DNA from: Burkholderia lata
GTDB taxonomy: Bacteria; Pseudomonadota; Gammaproteobacteria; Burkholderiales; Burkholderiaceae
DNA: 64,000 nt
NCBI RefSeq assembly: GCF_902499335.1
Contig: NZ_CABVQK010000014.1
Coordinates: 62,001 to 126,000 of the forward strand
Direction: 5' to 3'
A program made the position numbers and the translations under genes. Every line of letters starts with the position of its first letter. The stretch's first letter is position 1. Of this stretch, positions 10,831 to 20,298 are shown piece after piece. The notes beneath the pieces are model-generated. The model was given only the letters and a program-made list of their open reading frames with translations. It made no database searches and was not told the origin of the DNA.

Positions 10831-12333
10831 TCAACGAAACTCGGCGTACAGCGCGTCGAGGTCGAGATGGTCGGCGAACGTGTCGGCCAGCCGCTCGAGC
10901 GATGCCTCGCGCAGCGCCGGATAGTCGATGCGCTCCGCGCCGTCGAGCCCGGCCCACGCGAGCAGCGCCGTGCAGGCGTCGGGCGAGTCGAACAGCCCGT
11001 GCACGTAGGTCGCGAGGATCTGGCCATCGGCAGAAACCGCGCCGTCGGGGCGTGTGCCGCCGTGCGCGGCATCGGCTGCCAGCGCCAGCGCGGGCGACGC
11101 GAGCGCGGGCCCGTGCGTGTCGCCCATGTGGATCTCATAGCCGCGCACCACGGCCCCGCCCGGCAGCGCGAGATGCCCCGTCACGTTCTTCAGCGTCTTG
11201 TCGGGCTGCAGCGTCGTATCGAAATCGAGCAACCCGAGCCCCGGCACGCTGCCGGGCGCCCCTTCGAGGCCGAGCGGATCGTCGAGCGTGCGGCCGAGCA
11301 TCTGCATCCCGCCGCAGATGCCGATCACCTTGCCGCCGTAGCGCAGGTGCCGACGGATCAGCGTGTCCCAGCCCGCGTCGCGCAGCCATGCGAGATCGCG
11401 CTGCACGCTCTTGGAGCCGGGCAGGATCAGCAGGTCGGCATCCGGCACGGGGCCGCTCTTCCAGTACGTGAATTCCACCTGCGGATGCGCGCGCAGCGGA
11501 TCGAAATCGGTGTGGTTGCTGATGCGCGGCAGCGCCGGCACGACGACACGCAGCACGCCGGCGTCGCCCCGTGCGGCGGCGCTGCGCGCCTGTGCGGGCA
11601 GCATGTCCTCGGCGTCGAGCAGCAGGCCGTGCAGGTACGGCAGCACGCCGAACACGGGCTTGCCCGTTTGCGCGCGCAGCCAGTCGAGCCCCGGTTCGAG
11701 CAGCTTGAAGTCGCCACGGAAGCGGTTGATCACGAAGCCGCGCACACGCGCGCGCTCGCTGTCAGACAGGCACGCGAGCGTGCCGACCAGGTGCGCGAAC
11801 ACGCCGCCGCGGTCGATGTCGGCGACCAGCACGACCGGGCAGTCGACGCGTTCGGCAAACCCCATGTTCGCGATGTCGCCGTCGCGCAGGTTGATCTCCG
11901 CCGGGCTGCCCGCGCCCTCGACGATCACCGTGTCGTAGCCGGCGCGCAGGCGTGCGTACGACTCGAGCACCGCCTCGAACGCGACCGGCTTGTAGTCGTG
12001 ATACGCGCGCGCATTGAGGTTCATGCGCGCCTTGCCGTGAATGATGACCTGCGCGCCGCGGTCGCTCGTCGGCTTCAGCAGCACGGGGTTGAAATCCGTA
12101 TGCGGTGCAACGCCCGCGGCCAGTGCCTGCAGCGCCTGCGCGCGGCCGATCTCACCGCCGTCGGCCGTCACCGCGCTGTTGAGCGCCATATTCTGCGGCT
12201 TGAACGGCGCAACGCGCGCGCCGGCGCGGCGCGCCAGCCGGCACAGGCCCGCGACCAGCGTGCTCTTGCCCGCGTCGGACGTCGTGCCCTGGATCATCAG
12301 CGTGCCGCGCGGCCGCGGTTCGGGTGCATTCAT
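10831..12333 (-). CDS. cobQ: Cobyric acid synthase (glutamine-hydrolysing)
   Basis: It amidates four carboxylate side chains of adenosylcobyrinic acid a,c-diamide using ATP and glutamine. The protein has 500 residues from the ATG at 12333. The N-terminal P-loop TTSDAGKST is at residues 17-25. The C-terminal class I glutaminase domain has the nucleophile motif [10 protein letters not shown] and later His/Glu residues. It is divergent from cobU, 74 bases away, outside the riboswitch-controlled operon. The alternative start at 12366 adds 11 residues before MNAPEP and is less likely. The CbiP/CobQ family of this length is distinct from CobB/CbiA. Confidence 0.95.
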   Translation of the reverse strand: MNAPEPRPRGTLMIQGTTSDAGKSTLVAGLCRLARRAGARVAPFKPQNMALNSAVTADGGEIGRAQALQALAAGVAPHTDFNPVLLKPTSDRGAQVIIHGKARMNLNARAYHDYKPVAFEAVLESYARLRAGYDTVIVEGAGSPAEINLRDGDIANMGFAERVDCPVVLVADIDRGGVFAHLVGTLACLSDSERARVRGFVINRFRGDFKLLEPGLDWLRAQTGKPVFGVLPYLHGLLLDAEDMLPAQARSAAARGDAGVLRVVVPALPRISNHTDFDPLRAHPQVEFTYWKSGPVPDADLLILPGSKSVQRDLAWLRDAGWDTLIRRHLRYGGKVIGICGGMQMLGRTLDDPLGLEGAPGSVPGLGLLDFDTTLQPDKTLKNVTGHLALPGGAVVRGYEIHMGDTHGPALASPALALAADAAHGGTRPDGAVSADGQILATYVHGLFDSPDACTALLAWAGLDGAERIDYPALREASLERLADTFADHLDLDALYAEFR

Positions 12334-12395
12334 CGTGTAAAAGTCGTCGCGAAGCAAAGGCCGCATTATCCCCCGCGCCGGTATGCCCGCGCCGT

Positions 12396-12401
12396 TACAA
12401 T
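12396..12401 (+). promoter_or_regulatory. -10 box placing cobU transcription start at its ATG
   Basis: TACAAT ends 6 bases before the cobU ATG (12408) and no Shine-Dalgarno sequence is present. A start site 6-7 bases after the box would give a leaderless cobU message. No convincing -35 is seen, so this is tentative. Confidence 0.35.
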
Positions 12402-12407
12402 CACGCG

Positions 12408-12962
12408 ATGATTCCGCACGACCTCACCTTCGTCCTCGGCGGCGCGCGCTCGGGCAAGAGCGCGCACGCCGAGCGGCTCGCCGCCGACAGCGGGCGCCCC
12501 GTCACCTACATCGCGACCGCAACCGCCGCCGATGCCGAATTCGCGCAACGCATCGCGCACCATCGCGCGCGCCGGCCGGCCGAATGGGGTTTCGCCGACG
12601 CGCCCGTCGATCTCGCCGGTACGCTCGCGCGGCTCGACGATCCGCACGCGTGCCTGCTCGTCGATTGCCTGACGCTGTGGCTCACGAACCTGCTGTGCCC
12701 GGCCGACGGCGAACCGCTCGACGATGCGCAGTACGCGGTGCAGGTCGACCGGCTCGAACAGGCGTTGCGCGGCGCACGCGCGAAGGTCATCGTCGTCAGC
12801 AACGAGATCGGGCTCGGCGTCGTGCCGCTCGGGTCGGTCACGCGCCGCTATGTCGACGAACTCGGGCGCCTGAACCAGCGTGTCGCCGCGCTCGCGACGC
12901 GCGTGACGCTGCTCGTCGCCGGGCTGCCGCTCGACCTCAAGACGGGAGCACCGTCATGCTGA
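12408..12962 (+). CDS. cobU: Adenosylcobinamide kinase / adenosylcobinamide-phosphate guanylyltransferase
   Basis: A bifunctional enzyme of 184 residues that phosphorylates adenosylcobinamide and then transfers GMP, giving the GDP-cobinamide used by CobS. The P-loop GGARSGKS is at residues 11-18. The motifs [25 protein letters not shown] and [11 protein letters not shown] are diagnostic of CobU/CobP. The ATG at 12408 fits the family N-terminus; the longer reading frame would run back over the start of divergent cobQ. Its stop codon overlaps the cobD start by 7 bases, so cobU, cobD, cobC and btuF form one tightly coupled unit. Confidence 0.95.
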   Translation: MIPHDLTFVLGGARSGKSAHAERLAADSGRPVTYIATATAADAEFAQRIAHHRARRPAEWGFADAPVDLAGTLARLDDPHACLLVDCLTLWLTNLLCPADGEPLDDAQYAVQVDRLEQALRGARAKVIVVSNEIGLGVVPLGSVTRRYVDELGRLNQRVAALATRVTLLVAGLPLDLKTGAPSC

Positions 12963-13900
12963 TGCTGTCGCTGCCCGTCGTCGCGATGTTCGCGGTCGCG
13001 GCCGCGATCGTCGACCGCGCGATCGGCGAACCGGCCGGCTGGCATCCGCTCGTCGCGTTCGGCCGTCTCGCCGCGCGTATCGAAGGCGCGCTGAACACGG
13101 GCCGCCGCGGCCGCGTGGTCGGCGTCGCCGCGTGGATCGCTGCGGTCGTGCCGCCGGTCGCCGTCGCGGCATGGCTCGCGGCCGTGCTGCCTTGGCCGCT
13201 CGCGGCCGCGCTGCACATCGCGCTGCTGTGGTTCGCGCTCGGCGCGAAAAGCCTTGCCGACCACGTCGCGCCGATCGCCGCGGCACTGCTGCGACATGAC
13301 CTCGGCGCCGCCCGCGCGCTGACCGCGCGCATCGTGTCGCGCGACACGAGCGACGCGGACGAAGGCGCGCTGTCGCGCGCGGCCGTCGAATCGGCACTCG
13401 AGAACGGCAACGACGCGATCTTCGGCGCACTGTTCTGGTTCGTCATCGCGGGCGGCCCCGGCGCGCTGCTGTTCCGGCTCGCGAACACGCTCGACGCGAT
13501 GTGGGGCTACCGCACGCCGCGCTTCCTGACCTTCGGCTGGGCCGCCGCGCGCCTCGACGACGCGCTGAACTGGATTCCCGCGCGCCTCACGGCCGCGAGC
13601 TACGCGCTGCTCGGCGACACGGCCGCCGCATGGCGTTGCTGGCGCACGCAGGCACGCCACTGGGACAGCCCGAACGCGGGCCCGGTGATGGCCGCCGGCG
13701 CCGGCAGCCTGAACGTGCAGCTCGGCGGCCCGGCCGTCTATCACGGCGAGATCGAGGATCGTCCCGCGCTCGGCACCGGCGCAGCGGCGACCGCCGTCCA
13801 CATCGTCGCCGCGCTGTCGCTCGTCACGCGCACGCTGGCCCTGTGGCTCGCGGTGCTGGTCGCGAGCGGCGCACTCGTCATGGCCACCCATCATGTCTGA
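12956..13900 (+). CDS. cobD: Adenosylcobinamide-phosphate synthase, integral membrane
   Basis: It attaches the aminopropanol (phosphate) arm to adenosylcobyric acid. The protein has 314 residues, several hydrophobic segments, and the family motifs GEPAGWHPLVAFGRL near the start, SRAAVESALENGNDAIF in the middle and RTPRFLTFGWAAARLDD. This is CobD in Pseudomonas naming, CbiB in Salmonella. The ATG overlaps the end of cobU by 7 bases, and its own end overlaps the next gene by 8 bases. The partner enzyme making the aminopropanol phosphate is encoded next, so substrate and enzyme genes are adjacent. Confidence 0.95.
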   Translation: MLMLSLPVVAMFAVAAAIVDRAIGEPAGWHPLVAFGRLAARIEGALNTGRRGRVVGVAAWIAAVVPPVAVAAWLAAVLPWPLAAALHIALLWFALGAKSLADHVAPIAAALLRHDLGAARALTARIVSRDTSDADEGALSRAAVESALENGNDAIFGALFWFVIAGGPGALLFRLANTLDAMWGYRTPRFLTFGWAAARLDDALNWIPARLTAASYALLGDTAAAWRCWRTQARHWDSPNAGPVMAAGAGSLNVQLGGPAVYHGEIEDRPALGTGAAATAVHIVAALSLVTRTLALWLAVLVASGALVMATHHV

Positions 13901-14912
13901 CACCCGCATCGTGCATGGCGGCAACCTCCATGAGGCCGCCCGCCGCCACGGCATTCCGTACGACACGTGGCTCGACCTGTCGACCGGCATCAATCCGGCC
14001 GGCTATCCGGTGCCGCCCGTCCCGGCCGACGCATGGCGCCGGCTGCCCGACGACGGCGACGGCCTCGCGGCCTGCGCCGCGCAGTACTACCACGCGCCCG
14101 ATCCCGCGCACGTGCTGCCGGTTGCCGGCAGCCAGGCTGCAATCCGCGCATTGCCCGCTTTGCTGCCGACCGGCGACGCCGGCGTCGCGGCGCTCGCGTA
14201 CGGTGAATACGCGCCTGCCTTCGCGCGCCACGGCCATCGCGTCGTCACGCTCGACATCGGCGCGGACGCGCTGCCTGCGACGCTGCACCACGTCATCGTC
14301 GGGAATCCGAACAATCCGACCGCCGAGTTCGTGCCGGCCGGGCGCCTGCTCGGCTGGCATGCGCAGCTGGCGGCACGCGGCGGCACGCTGATCGTCGACG
14401 AGGCATTCGCCGATACGGGTGCGACGCAGTCGCTTGCGCCTCACGTCGATCGCCCGGGGCTCGTCGTACTGCGTTCGGTCGGCAAGTTCTTCGGGCTCGC
14501 CGGCATCCGCGCAGGCTTCGTGCTCGCGTGCCCTGAGCAGATCGTCGCACTGCGCGACATGCTCGGCGCATGGACGGTCGGCGGCCCTGCCCGCCACGCA
14601 GTTGCCGCGGCGTTCGCCGACCGCGCATGGCAGGCCGCCGCCCGCGAACGGCTCGCGGCCGACGGCAAGCGGCTGGGCGCATTGCTGCGCGCGCACGGCT
14701 TCGCTGCCCGCGCGACGCCGCTCTTCAGCTGGACCGACGACCCGCGCGCCGCGGCGCTGCATGTAGCACTCGCGGCACGTGGAATCTGGACACGGCACTT
14801 CCCGACACCGTCGAGCGTACGCGTGGGCCTGCCGGGCACCGAAGCGGAATGGCAGCGCCTCGGCGACGCGCTCGCGCACAGCGTGCCGCTGCTGCAACGG
14901 GAATCCGCATGA
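13893..14912 (+). CDS. cobC: Threonine-phosphate decarboxylase (CobC/CobD type)
   Basis: A fold-type I PLP enzyme of 339 residues that decarboxylates L-threonine O-3-phosphate to (R)-1-amino-2-propanol phosphate. The start HGGNLHEAARRHGIPYDTWL and DLSTGINPAGYP are typical, VGNPNNPTAEFVP follows, and the PLP lysine is Lys198 in RSVGKFFGLAG with GIRAGF after it. These features separate it from histidinol-phosphate aminotransferase, its closest relative. It is called CobC in Pseudomonas and CobD in Salmonella. It overlaps cobD by 8 bases and the next ATG by 4. Confidence 0.92.
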   Translation: MSDTRIVHGGNLHEAARRHGIPYDTWLDLSTGINPAGYPVPPVPADAWRRLPDDGDGLAACAAQYYHAPDPAHVLPVAGSQAAIRALPALLPTGDAGVAALAYGEYAPAFARHGHRVVTLDIGADALPATLHHVIVGNPNNPTAEFVPAGRLLGWHAQLAARGGTLIVDEAFADTGATQSLAPHVDRPGLVVLRSVGKFFGLAGIRAGFVLACPEQIVALRDMLGAWTVGGPARHAVAAAFADRAWQAAARERLAADGKRLGALLRAHGFAARATPLFSWTDDPRAAALHVALAARGIWTRHFPTPSSVRVGLPGTEAEWQRLGDALAHSVPLLQRESA

Positions 14913-15823
14913 GTCTGCGCATGTTTCGCCGGCTGACGCCGGTCGCGATGCTGACCACACTCGCTTACGCACCGCTCGTCCACGCCGATGTCACGGCGCG
15001 CGACGACGCCGGTAATACCGTCACGCTGCCCGCGCCCGCGCAGCGCGTGATCAGCCTCGCGCCGCACGCGACCGAGCTGGTCTATGCGGCCGGCGGCGGC
15101 ACGAAGCTCGTCGGCACCGTCACGTACAGCGACTATCCGCCCGCCGCGCAAGCGATACCGCGCGTCGGCGACAACAAGGCGCTCGACCTCGAACGGATCG
15201 CCGCGCTGAAGCCCGACCTGATCGTCGTCTGGCGGCACGGCAATGCCGAGCGGCAGACCGATGCACTGCGCGCACTGCACATCCCGCTGTTCTTCAGCGA
15301 ACCCAAGCATCTCGACGACGTATCGTCGTCGCTGCGCCGGCTCGGCACGCTGCTCGGCACGCAACCGGCGGCCGATGCGGCCGCGGCCGCCTATACGCAC
15401 GACATTGCGGCGCTGCGCACGCGTTACGCCACGCGAGCGCCGGTCACGATGTTCTTCCAGGTCTGGGATCGGCCACTGATGACGCTCAATGGCGCGCACC
15501 TGATCAACGACGTGATCGAGCTGTGCGGTGGCCGCAACGTGTTCGCATCGCTCAAGCCGCTCGTGCCGACCGTCAACGACGAGGCCGTGCTCGCGGCGAA
15601 TCCGGAGGCGATCGTGACGACCAGCGCGGGTACGACGCGCTCGGACGAACCGCTGCCGAGCCTGGCGCGCTGGCGCGTGTGGCCCGCATTGACGGCCGTG
15701 GCGCGCAACAACCTGTTCGCGATCGACGGCGATCTGCTGACGCGGCCGTCGCCGCGGATCGCGCGGGGCGCGGCCGCGCTGTGTGAAGACCTCGATGCCG
15801 CGCGTGCGCGGCGCCCGCGCTGA
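14909..15823 (+). CDS. btuF: Cobalamin ABC transporter periplasmic binding protein
   Basis: A protein of 304 residues from the ATG that overlaps the upstream stop codon (ATGA). A signal peptide ends at about residue 26 (APLVHA). The mature part starts DVTARDDAGNTVTLP with RVISLAPHATELVYAAGG, typical of BtuF-like class III binding proteins, and ends in PSPRIARGAAALCEDL. It delivers corrinoid to BtuC-BtuD, whose genes lie in the converging operon 2.5 kb away. The binding protein is therefore outside the riboswitch transcript while its permease is inside it. A siderophore-binding role is possible but the location argues for cobalamin. Confidence 0.9.
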   Translation: MSLRMFRRLTPVAMLTTLAYAPLVHADVTARDDAGNTVTLPAPAQRVISLAPHATELVYAAGGGTKLVGTVTYSDYPPAAQAIPRVGDNKALDLERIAALKPDLIVVWRHGNAERQTDALRALHIPLFFSEPKHLDDVSSSLRRLGTLLGTQPAADAAAAAYTHDIAALRTRYATRAPVTMFFQVWDRPLMTLNGAHLINDVIELCGGRNVFASLKPLVPTVNDEAVLAANPEAIVTTSAGTTRSDEPLPSLARWRVWPALTAVARNNLFAIDGDLLTRPSPRIARGAAALCEDLDAARARRPR

Positions 15824-15912
15824 TTTCCGGCGGCTCGCGCGTTCATCGCGCTTCAGTTGCCTGAAACGGATTGAGCTCGCGCTGCGTCGTTCACATGCGA
15901 ACGCCAGCGCAC

Positions 15913-16497
15913 CTATTCGTCCCAGTGCACCACTTCCCATGTTCGCGCGGCAGCATCCGCACGCAGCCAGACGACACCACCTGTCGGTACGGGCCGAGAC
16001 AACAGCGTATCGAGCGGCACGCGTAGTACATGCGATGCGAACGCGCGGATCACACCCGCATGCGTGACCGCCCATTGCGGCCGGTCGAATTGCGCCACGG
16101 CATCGGCCCGCCCCGCGACCCGCGCGGCAAACCGCGCGACGCTTTCGCCGCCATGCGCACACGCATGCATCAGGTCGGTCGCCCACGCATCCAGCGCCGC
16201 GCGATCGATATCGTCCCAGCGCCGCATTTCCCACGCGCCGAAATCCATTTCCTGCCAGTCGGCATCGCGCCGCAACGGCACACCGCATGCCTGCGCGAGC
16301 CGTTCCGCAACCGACGCGCAGCGCGTCAGCGGGCTCGTCCAGACATGTTCAGGAAGGGGCGCGCGGAGCGCCGACAGATGTGCGTGCACGGCCTGCACAC
16401 CGGCGTCGGCCGGCGCGGCGAGCGGCACGTCGCTGCGTCCGTAGCAGATGCCCGGCTCGACGCCGACGGCAGGATGACGGATCAGGACGACGTCCAT
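15913..16497 (-). CDS. cobC: Alpha-ribazole phosphatase-like histidine phosphatase
   Basis: A member of the histidine phosphatase (phosphoglycerate mutase-like) superfamily with 194 residues. The catalytic His8 is in LIRHPAVGV, followed by GICYGRSDVPL; the second core His is in WAVTHAGVIRAF. The usual RHG is RHP here. By location it removes the phosphate of alpha-ribazole-5'-phosphate or adenosylcobalamin-5'-phosphate in the last step. The start at 16497 overlaps the end of cobS by 16 bases. It is the last gene of the riboswitch operon. The symbol follows Salmonella CobC and clashes with the plus-strand gene. Confidence 0.85.
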   Translation of the reverse strand: MDVVLIRHPAVGVEPGICYGRSDVPLAAPADAGVQAVHAHLSALRAPLPEHVWTSPLTRCASVAERLAQACGVPLRRDADWQEMDFGAWEMRRWDDIDRAALDAWATDLMHACAHGGESVARFAARVAGRADAVAQFDRPQWAVTHAGVIRAFASHVLRVPLDTLLSRPVPTGGVVWLRADAAARTWEVVHWDE

Positions 16498-17258
16498 CCG
16501 AGCACCACGAGATAGAGCGCCAGTTCGCACAGTTGCTGCGTGAAGCCGAGACAGTCACCTGTATAGCCGCCAATCCGCTTCACGAAATAGCGGGCGGCCC
16601 ATGCGCGCACGAGCACGAGCGCACCGCATGCGGCGACGCCCATGCGCCAGTCGGGCCAGAACAGCCAGGGCAATCCGAACAGCGCCGCGACGCAAGCCGC
16701 GCGTGCGCCCATCCGTTGCGCGACCGGTTTCGCCTTGCCTTCGGACCGCACGTAGTCGAGCGTCATCAGCAAACTCACCGCTGCCGCGCGGCTCGCCGCA
16801 TGCGCGGCGATCATCGTCCACGCGGCACGCAACGGCAGCATGGACGCAAGCGCCTGCCATTTCACGCCGAGCGAGATCACGAGTGCGACCGCGCCGAACG
16901 TGCCGATCCGCGAGTCGTGCATGATGCGCAGCACGTCGTCGCGCGTATAGCCGCCGCCGAACGCATCGCAGCTGTCGGCAAGGCCGTCTTCGTGGAATGC
17001 ACCGGTCGCGAGCAGCGTCGCGGCCATCGACAGCCCGACCGCGATCGACGGGGGCAGCACGCGCAACGCGACGAGATACACGAGCGCGCCCCAAGCGCCC
17101 ACGCATGCGCCGACGAGCGGGAAATAACGCGCGGCCTGGTCGAGATCGCCGGCCGCGTAGCCGATCGAGCGCGGCACCGGCACGCGCGTGAAGTAGCCGA
17201 GCGCGACGAAGAAGTAGCGCAACTCGGCCCGCACGCCGCGCGCGCGATCAGGCGTCAC
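16482..17258 (-). CDS. cobS: Adenosylcobinamide-GDP ribazoletransferase, membrane
   Basis: It joins GDP-cobinamide to alpha-ribazole (phosphate), forming the nucleotide loop of cobalamin. The protein has 258 residues if the GTG at 17258 is used, which overlaps the cobT stop codon by 11 bases. The reading frame runs on to 17318 inside cobT, but the residues there are not family-like. Motifs: FFVALGYFTRVPVP near the start, the metal-binding region EDGLADSCDAFGGGYTRDD, MHDSRIGTFG, and several membrane helices. It lies in the order btuC-btuD-cobT-cobS-cobC. Confidence 0.93.
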   Translation of the reverse strand: MTPDRARGVRAELRYFFVALGYFTRVPVPRSIGYAAGDLDQAARYFPLVGACVGAWGALVYLVALRVLPPSIAVGLSMAATLLATGAFHEDGLADSCDAFGGGYTRDDVLRIMHDSRIGTFGAVALVISLGVKWQALASMLPLRAAWTMIAAHAASRAAAVSLLMTLDYVRSEGKAKPVAQRMGARAACVAALFGLPWLFWPDWRMGVAACGALVLVRAWAARYFVKRIGGYTGDCLGFTQQLCELALYLVVLGWTSS

Positions 17259-18303
17259 GATTGTCGACGCCGGCGGATTCGAAGCTCGCCATTTCCGTGA
17301 GAAACGCCGCCGCCGCACGCACGAGCGGCAGCGCGAGCGCCGCGCCCGTGCCTTCGCCGAGCCGCAGGTCGAGCGCGAGCAGCGGCTTCGCGCCGAAATG
17401 CTCGAGCATGCGCCGATGCCCGGCCTCGTGCGACGTATGCGAGAACACGCAGTAGTCGCGCACGCCGGGCGCGATGCGCTCGGCGACGAGCAGTGCAGCC
17501 GTCGCGATGAAGCCGTCGACGAGGATCGTCATCCGCTCGCTTGCGGCCGCGAGATACGCGCCCGTCATCATCGCGATCTCGAAGCCGCCGAACGTCGCGA
17601 GCACGTCGAGCGGCGCAATCGCGTGCGAATGCTTGACGAGCGCACGGCCGAGCACCGCGCGCTTGTGCGCGAGGCCCTGGTCGTCGAGGCCCGTGCCGCG
17701 CCCGACGCACGCGTCGATCGGCACGCTGAGCAGGCGGCTCATCAGGCACGCGGCCGACGACGTGTTCGCGATCCCCATCTCGCCGAAGCCGATCACGTTC
17801 GTGCCGAGCGACGCATGCAGGCGCACGCGCGCCGCGCCGGCCGCGAGCGCCGTCATCGCCTCGTCGCGCGTCATCGCCGGCTCCGCCGCGAAGTTGCGCG
17901 TGCCGCGTGCGACCGGCAGCGACACCAGCCGGTCGGACACCGGCAACGGCGACGCGACGCCCGCATCGACGATCTCGAGCGTGCTCTGCGCGACGCCCGA
18001 GAATGCGTTGATCGCCGCGCCGCCGGCGAGGAAGTTCGCGACCATTTGTGCGGTCACCGCTTGCGGATAAGGACTCACGCCCTCGGCGGCAATCCCGTGA
18101 TCACCGGCAAACACGATCATCACGGGACGCTGCACGACCGGCCGCTCGGTGTGCTGGATCAGGCCGATCTGCAGCGCGACCGCCTCGAGCTGGCCGAGGC
18201 TGCCGGGCGGCTTGGTCTTGTGGTCGATCACGTGCTGCAGGCGCTTGCGCAGCACATCGTCGAGCGGCGCGATTGCGGGCGGGAAGGGGGTCGGGGTCGT
18301 CAT
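17248..18303 (-). CDS. cobT: Nicotinate-nucleotide-dimethylbenzimidazole phosphoribosyltransferase
   Basis: It makes alpha-ribazole-5'-phosphate from nicotinate mononucleotide and a lower-ligand base. The protein has 351 residues from the ATG at 18303. KPPGSLGQLE near the start binds the base and VFAGDHGIAAEGVSPYP is a family signature. The catalytic glutamate in LRLGEGTGAAL falls at residue 317, the same number as in Salmonella CobT. It follows btuD after 52 bases and overlaps cobS. The longer frame to 18390 adds a stretch before MTTPTPFPP that overlaps btuD and is unlikely. Confidence 0.96.
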   Translation of the reverse strand: MTTPTPFPPAIAPLDDVLRKRLQHVIDHKTKPPGSLGQLEAVALQIGLIQHTERPVVQRPVMIVFAGDHGIAAEGVSPYPQAVTAQMVANFLAGGAAINAFSGVAQSTLEIVDAGVASPLPVSDRLVSLPVARGTRNFAAEPAMTRDEAMTALAAGAARVRLHASLGTNVIGFGEMGIANTSSAACLMSRLLSVPIDACVGRGTGLDDQGLAHKRAVLGRALVKHSHAIAPLDVLATFGGFEIAMMTGAYLAAASERMTILVDGFIATAALLVAERIAPGVRDYCVFSHTSHEAGHRRMLEHFGAKPLLALDLRLGEGTGAALALPLVRAAAAFLTEMASFESAGVDNRDA

Positions 18304-18355
18304 CGAAGAGCCGGGTCGTTGGCGCGGCGTGCGCCGCGCACCGAAAAAGGAAAGG

Positions 18356-19171
18356 TCATTGTCGCTCGGGCCATGCCGGCAGCAGCGCATCGCGGCCGTT
18401 CTCGCGGATCAGCACGAGCGGATAACCGAACGCATCGCTCGCGCGCTCGGGTGTCAGTACGTCGTGCACGGGGCCGGCCCACGCGTGGCCGCGGCCGTCG
18501 AGCAACAGCGCATGCGTCGCGAAACGCCGCGCGAGATTCAGATCATGGCACGAGAACAGCACCGTGCGCGGGCCCGCGTCGAGCCATGCGGCCAGCGCGG
18601 TCAGGCAATCGATCTGGTGATGCAGGTCGAGATGCGCGAGCGGTTCGTCGAGCAGCATCAGCGGCGCGTCCTGGCACAGCGTCGCGGCCAGCGCGACGCG
18701 CTGGCGCTCGCCGCCCGACAGCGACAGCACGTCGCGCGACGCGAGCGCGGTCAGGTCGAATGTCGCCAGCGCGTCGCGCGCGGCCGCGCGGTCGCCGTCA
18801 CGCTCCCAGCCCCAGCCGCCGAGATATGGAAAGCGGTTGAGCAGCACCGTGTCGAACACGGTCGCGCTGAATGCGTCGTGCAGTTGCTGCGGCATCAGCG
18901 CGCGGCGCTGCGCGAGTTGCTCGGGTGGCCACGCGGCAAGCGGCCGGCCGTCGATCTCGACCCGTCCGCCGGCCGGCGGCTGCAGCCCGGCGAGGGTTGC
19001 AAGCAGCGTCGTCTTGCCCGCGCCGTTCGGCCCGGCGACGCACCAGATCTCGCCGGGACGAAACGCCCGGCTGAAGCCGTCGAGCAGCGTGCGCGCGCCG
19101 GCCTTCAGCGTCAGGTGGACGGCCGCGTAGTTCATGTCGTCAGTGGTGGCATGCAGTGCGGCCCCCGTCAT
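18356..19171 (-). CDS. btuD: Cobalamin ABC transporter ATP-binding protein
   Basis: An ATPase of 271 residues that drives corrinoid import with BtuC and BtuF. The Walker A GPNGAGKTT is at residues 47-55, the signature LSGGERQRVALA follows, then Walker B LMLLDEPLAHLD and the switch His in FSCHDLNLA. The ATG at 19171 overlaps the btuC stop codon (ATGA); MNYAAVH at residue 13 is a shorter option. The family also contains haem and iron-siderophore transporters. Position between btuC and cobT under a cobalamin riboswitch supports B12. Confidence 0.92.
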   Translation of the reverse strand: MTGAALHATTDDMNYAAVHLTLKAGARTLLDGFSRAFRPGEIWCVAGPNGAGKTTLLATLAGLQPPAGGRVEIDGRPLAAWPPEQLAQRRALMPQQLHDAFSATVFDTVLLNRFPYLGGWGWERDGDRAAARDALATFDLTALASRDVLSLSGGERQRVALAATLCQDAPLMLLDEPLAHLDLHHQIDCLTALAAWLDAGPRTVLFSCHDLNLARRFATHALLLDGRGHAWAGPVHDVLTPERASDAFGYPLVLIRENGRDALLPAWPERQ

Positions 19172-20166
19172 CGCATCGGCCTCCTCAACAACATCCACAG
19201 GAACACCGGCACGCCGATCAATGCGGTCATCACGCCGACCGGCAGTTGCGCGGGCGCGATCGCGGTGCGTGCGAGCAGGTCGGCCGCCATCACGCCGCCG
19301 CCGCCCGCGAGCATCGCGGCCGGCAGCAGCATCCGCTGGTCGTTGCCGAAGGCGAGCCGCAGCGCATGCGGCACGACGAGGCCGACAAAGCCGATCGTGC
19401 CGGCTGTCGTCACCGCGGCCGCGGCGGCCAGCGACGCGACGAGATAGATCCGCACCCGCAGGCGCGCAACGGGCACGCCGAGCGCGAGTGCGGTCGCGTC
19501 GCCGCGCAACAGCACGTTCAGTTGCGGCGCGGCCGGCAGCGCGACGCATGCGGCCAGCAACAGCGCACCCCACGCGAACCACGGCGCGGTCACGCCGTTC
19601 AGGTCGCCCGTCAGCCAGAAGATGATCCCGCGCAGCCGTGCTTCGGGCGCGAGCGACAGCAGCAGTGTGACGAGCGCGCCCCACCCCGCCGCGATCACGA
19701 CGCCCGTGAGCAGCAGCCGCGGCGACGCGTCGCGCGACTCGCCACGCCACAGCTCGCGGCGCGCGAGACCGAGCACGAGCGCGACCGACACGAGCGAGCC
19801 GGCGAACGCCGACGCATCGACGAGCCACCACGCGCCGCCCGCGATCATCGCGACGAGCGCGAAGCCGGCCGCACCGCCCGACACGCCGAGCACGTACGGC
19901 TCCGCGAGCGGATTGCGCAACAGCACCTGCAGCAGTGCACCGGATAGCGCGAGCAGCGCGCCGCATGCAAAGCCCGCGAGCGCGCGCGGCAGGCGCAGCG
20001 TGCGGACGATATCGGCGAACAGCGCGTCGCCGCCATGCGGCACGAGCGACGCGAGCGCCTGCCATGGCGACATCGGCACACTGCCGATCGACAGCGACGC
20101 GACGAACAGCAACGCGACCGCCGCAGCCAGCGCGGCCCAGATCGCGGTGGCGCGTGCGGCGCTCAT
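19168..20166 (-). CDS. btuC: Cobalamin ABC transporter permease (FecCD family)
   Basis: A permease of 332 residues with about ten transmembrane helices. Motifs are RTLRLPRALAGFACGALLALSG, NPLAEPYVLGVSGGAAG and GTIGFVGLVVPHALR, typical of the BtuC/FecCD family. It is the first gene after the cobalamin riboswitch. The start is uncertain. The ATG at 20166 fits the family but has no Shine-Dalgarno sequence. An in-frame ATG at 20283 would add 39 residues and has GGGGAGG upstream, next to the proposed riboswitch hairpins. The shorter form is annotated and the longer is discussed as a finding. Confidence 0.88.
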   Translation of the reverse strand: MSAARATAIWAALAAAVALLFVASLSIGSVPMSPWQALASLVPHGGDALFADIVRTLRLPRALAGFACGALLALSGALLQVLLRNPLAEPYVLGVSGGAAGFALVAMIAGGAWWLVDASAFAGSLVSVALVLGLARRELWRGESRDASPRLLLTGVVIAAGWGALVTLLLSLAPEARLRGIIFWLTGDLNGVTAPWFAWGALLLAACVALPAAPQLNVLLRGDATALALGVPVARLRVRIYLVASLAAAAAVTTAGTIGFVGLVVPHALRLAFGNDQRMLLPAAMLAGGGGVMAADLLARTAIAPAQLPVGVMTALIGVPVFLWMLLRRPMR

Positions 20167-20298
20167 GCCGCGCGCGGCGCCGCACACGACGTGTGGCGCA
20201 CCTGCTTGCGGCTGCCGGCCGGTCGTGACTTGAGCGCCGCGCGGACGATTGGGGTCAGCATCGAAGAAGATTCCATCAAGCATTGCGCGCCCCGCCTC

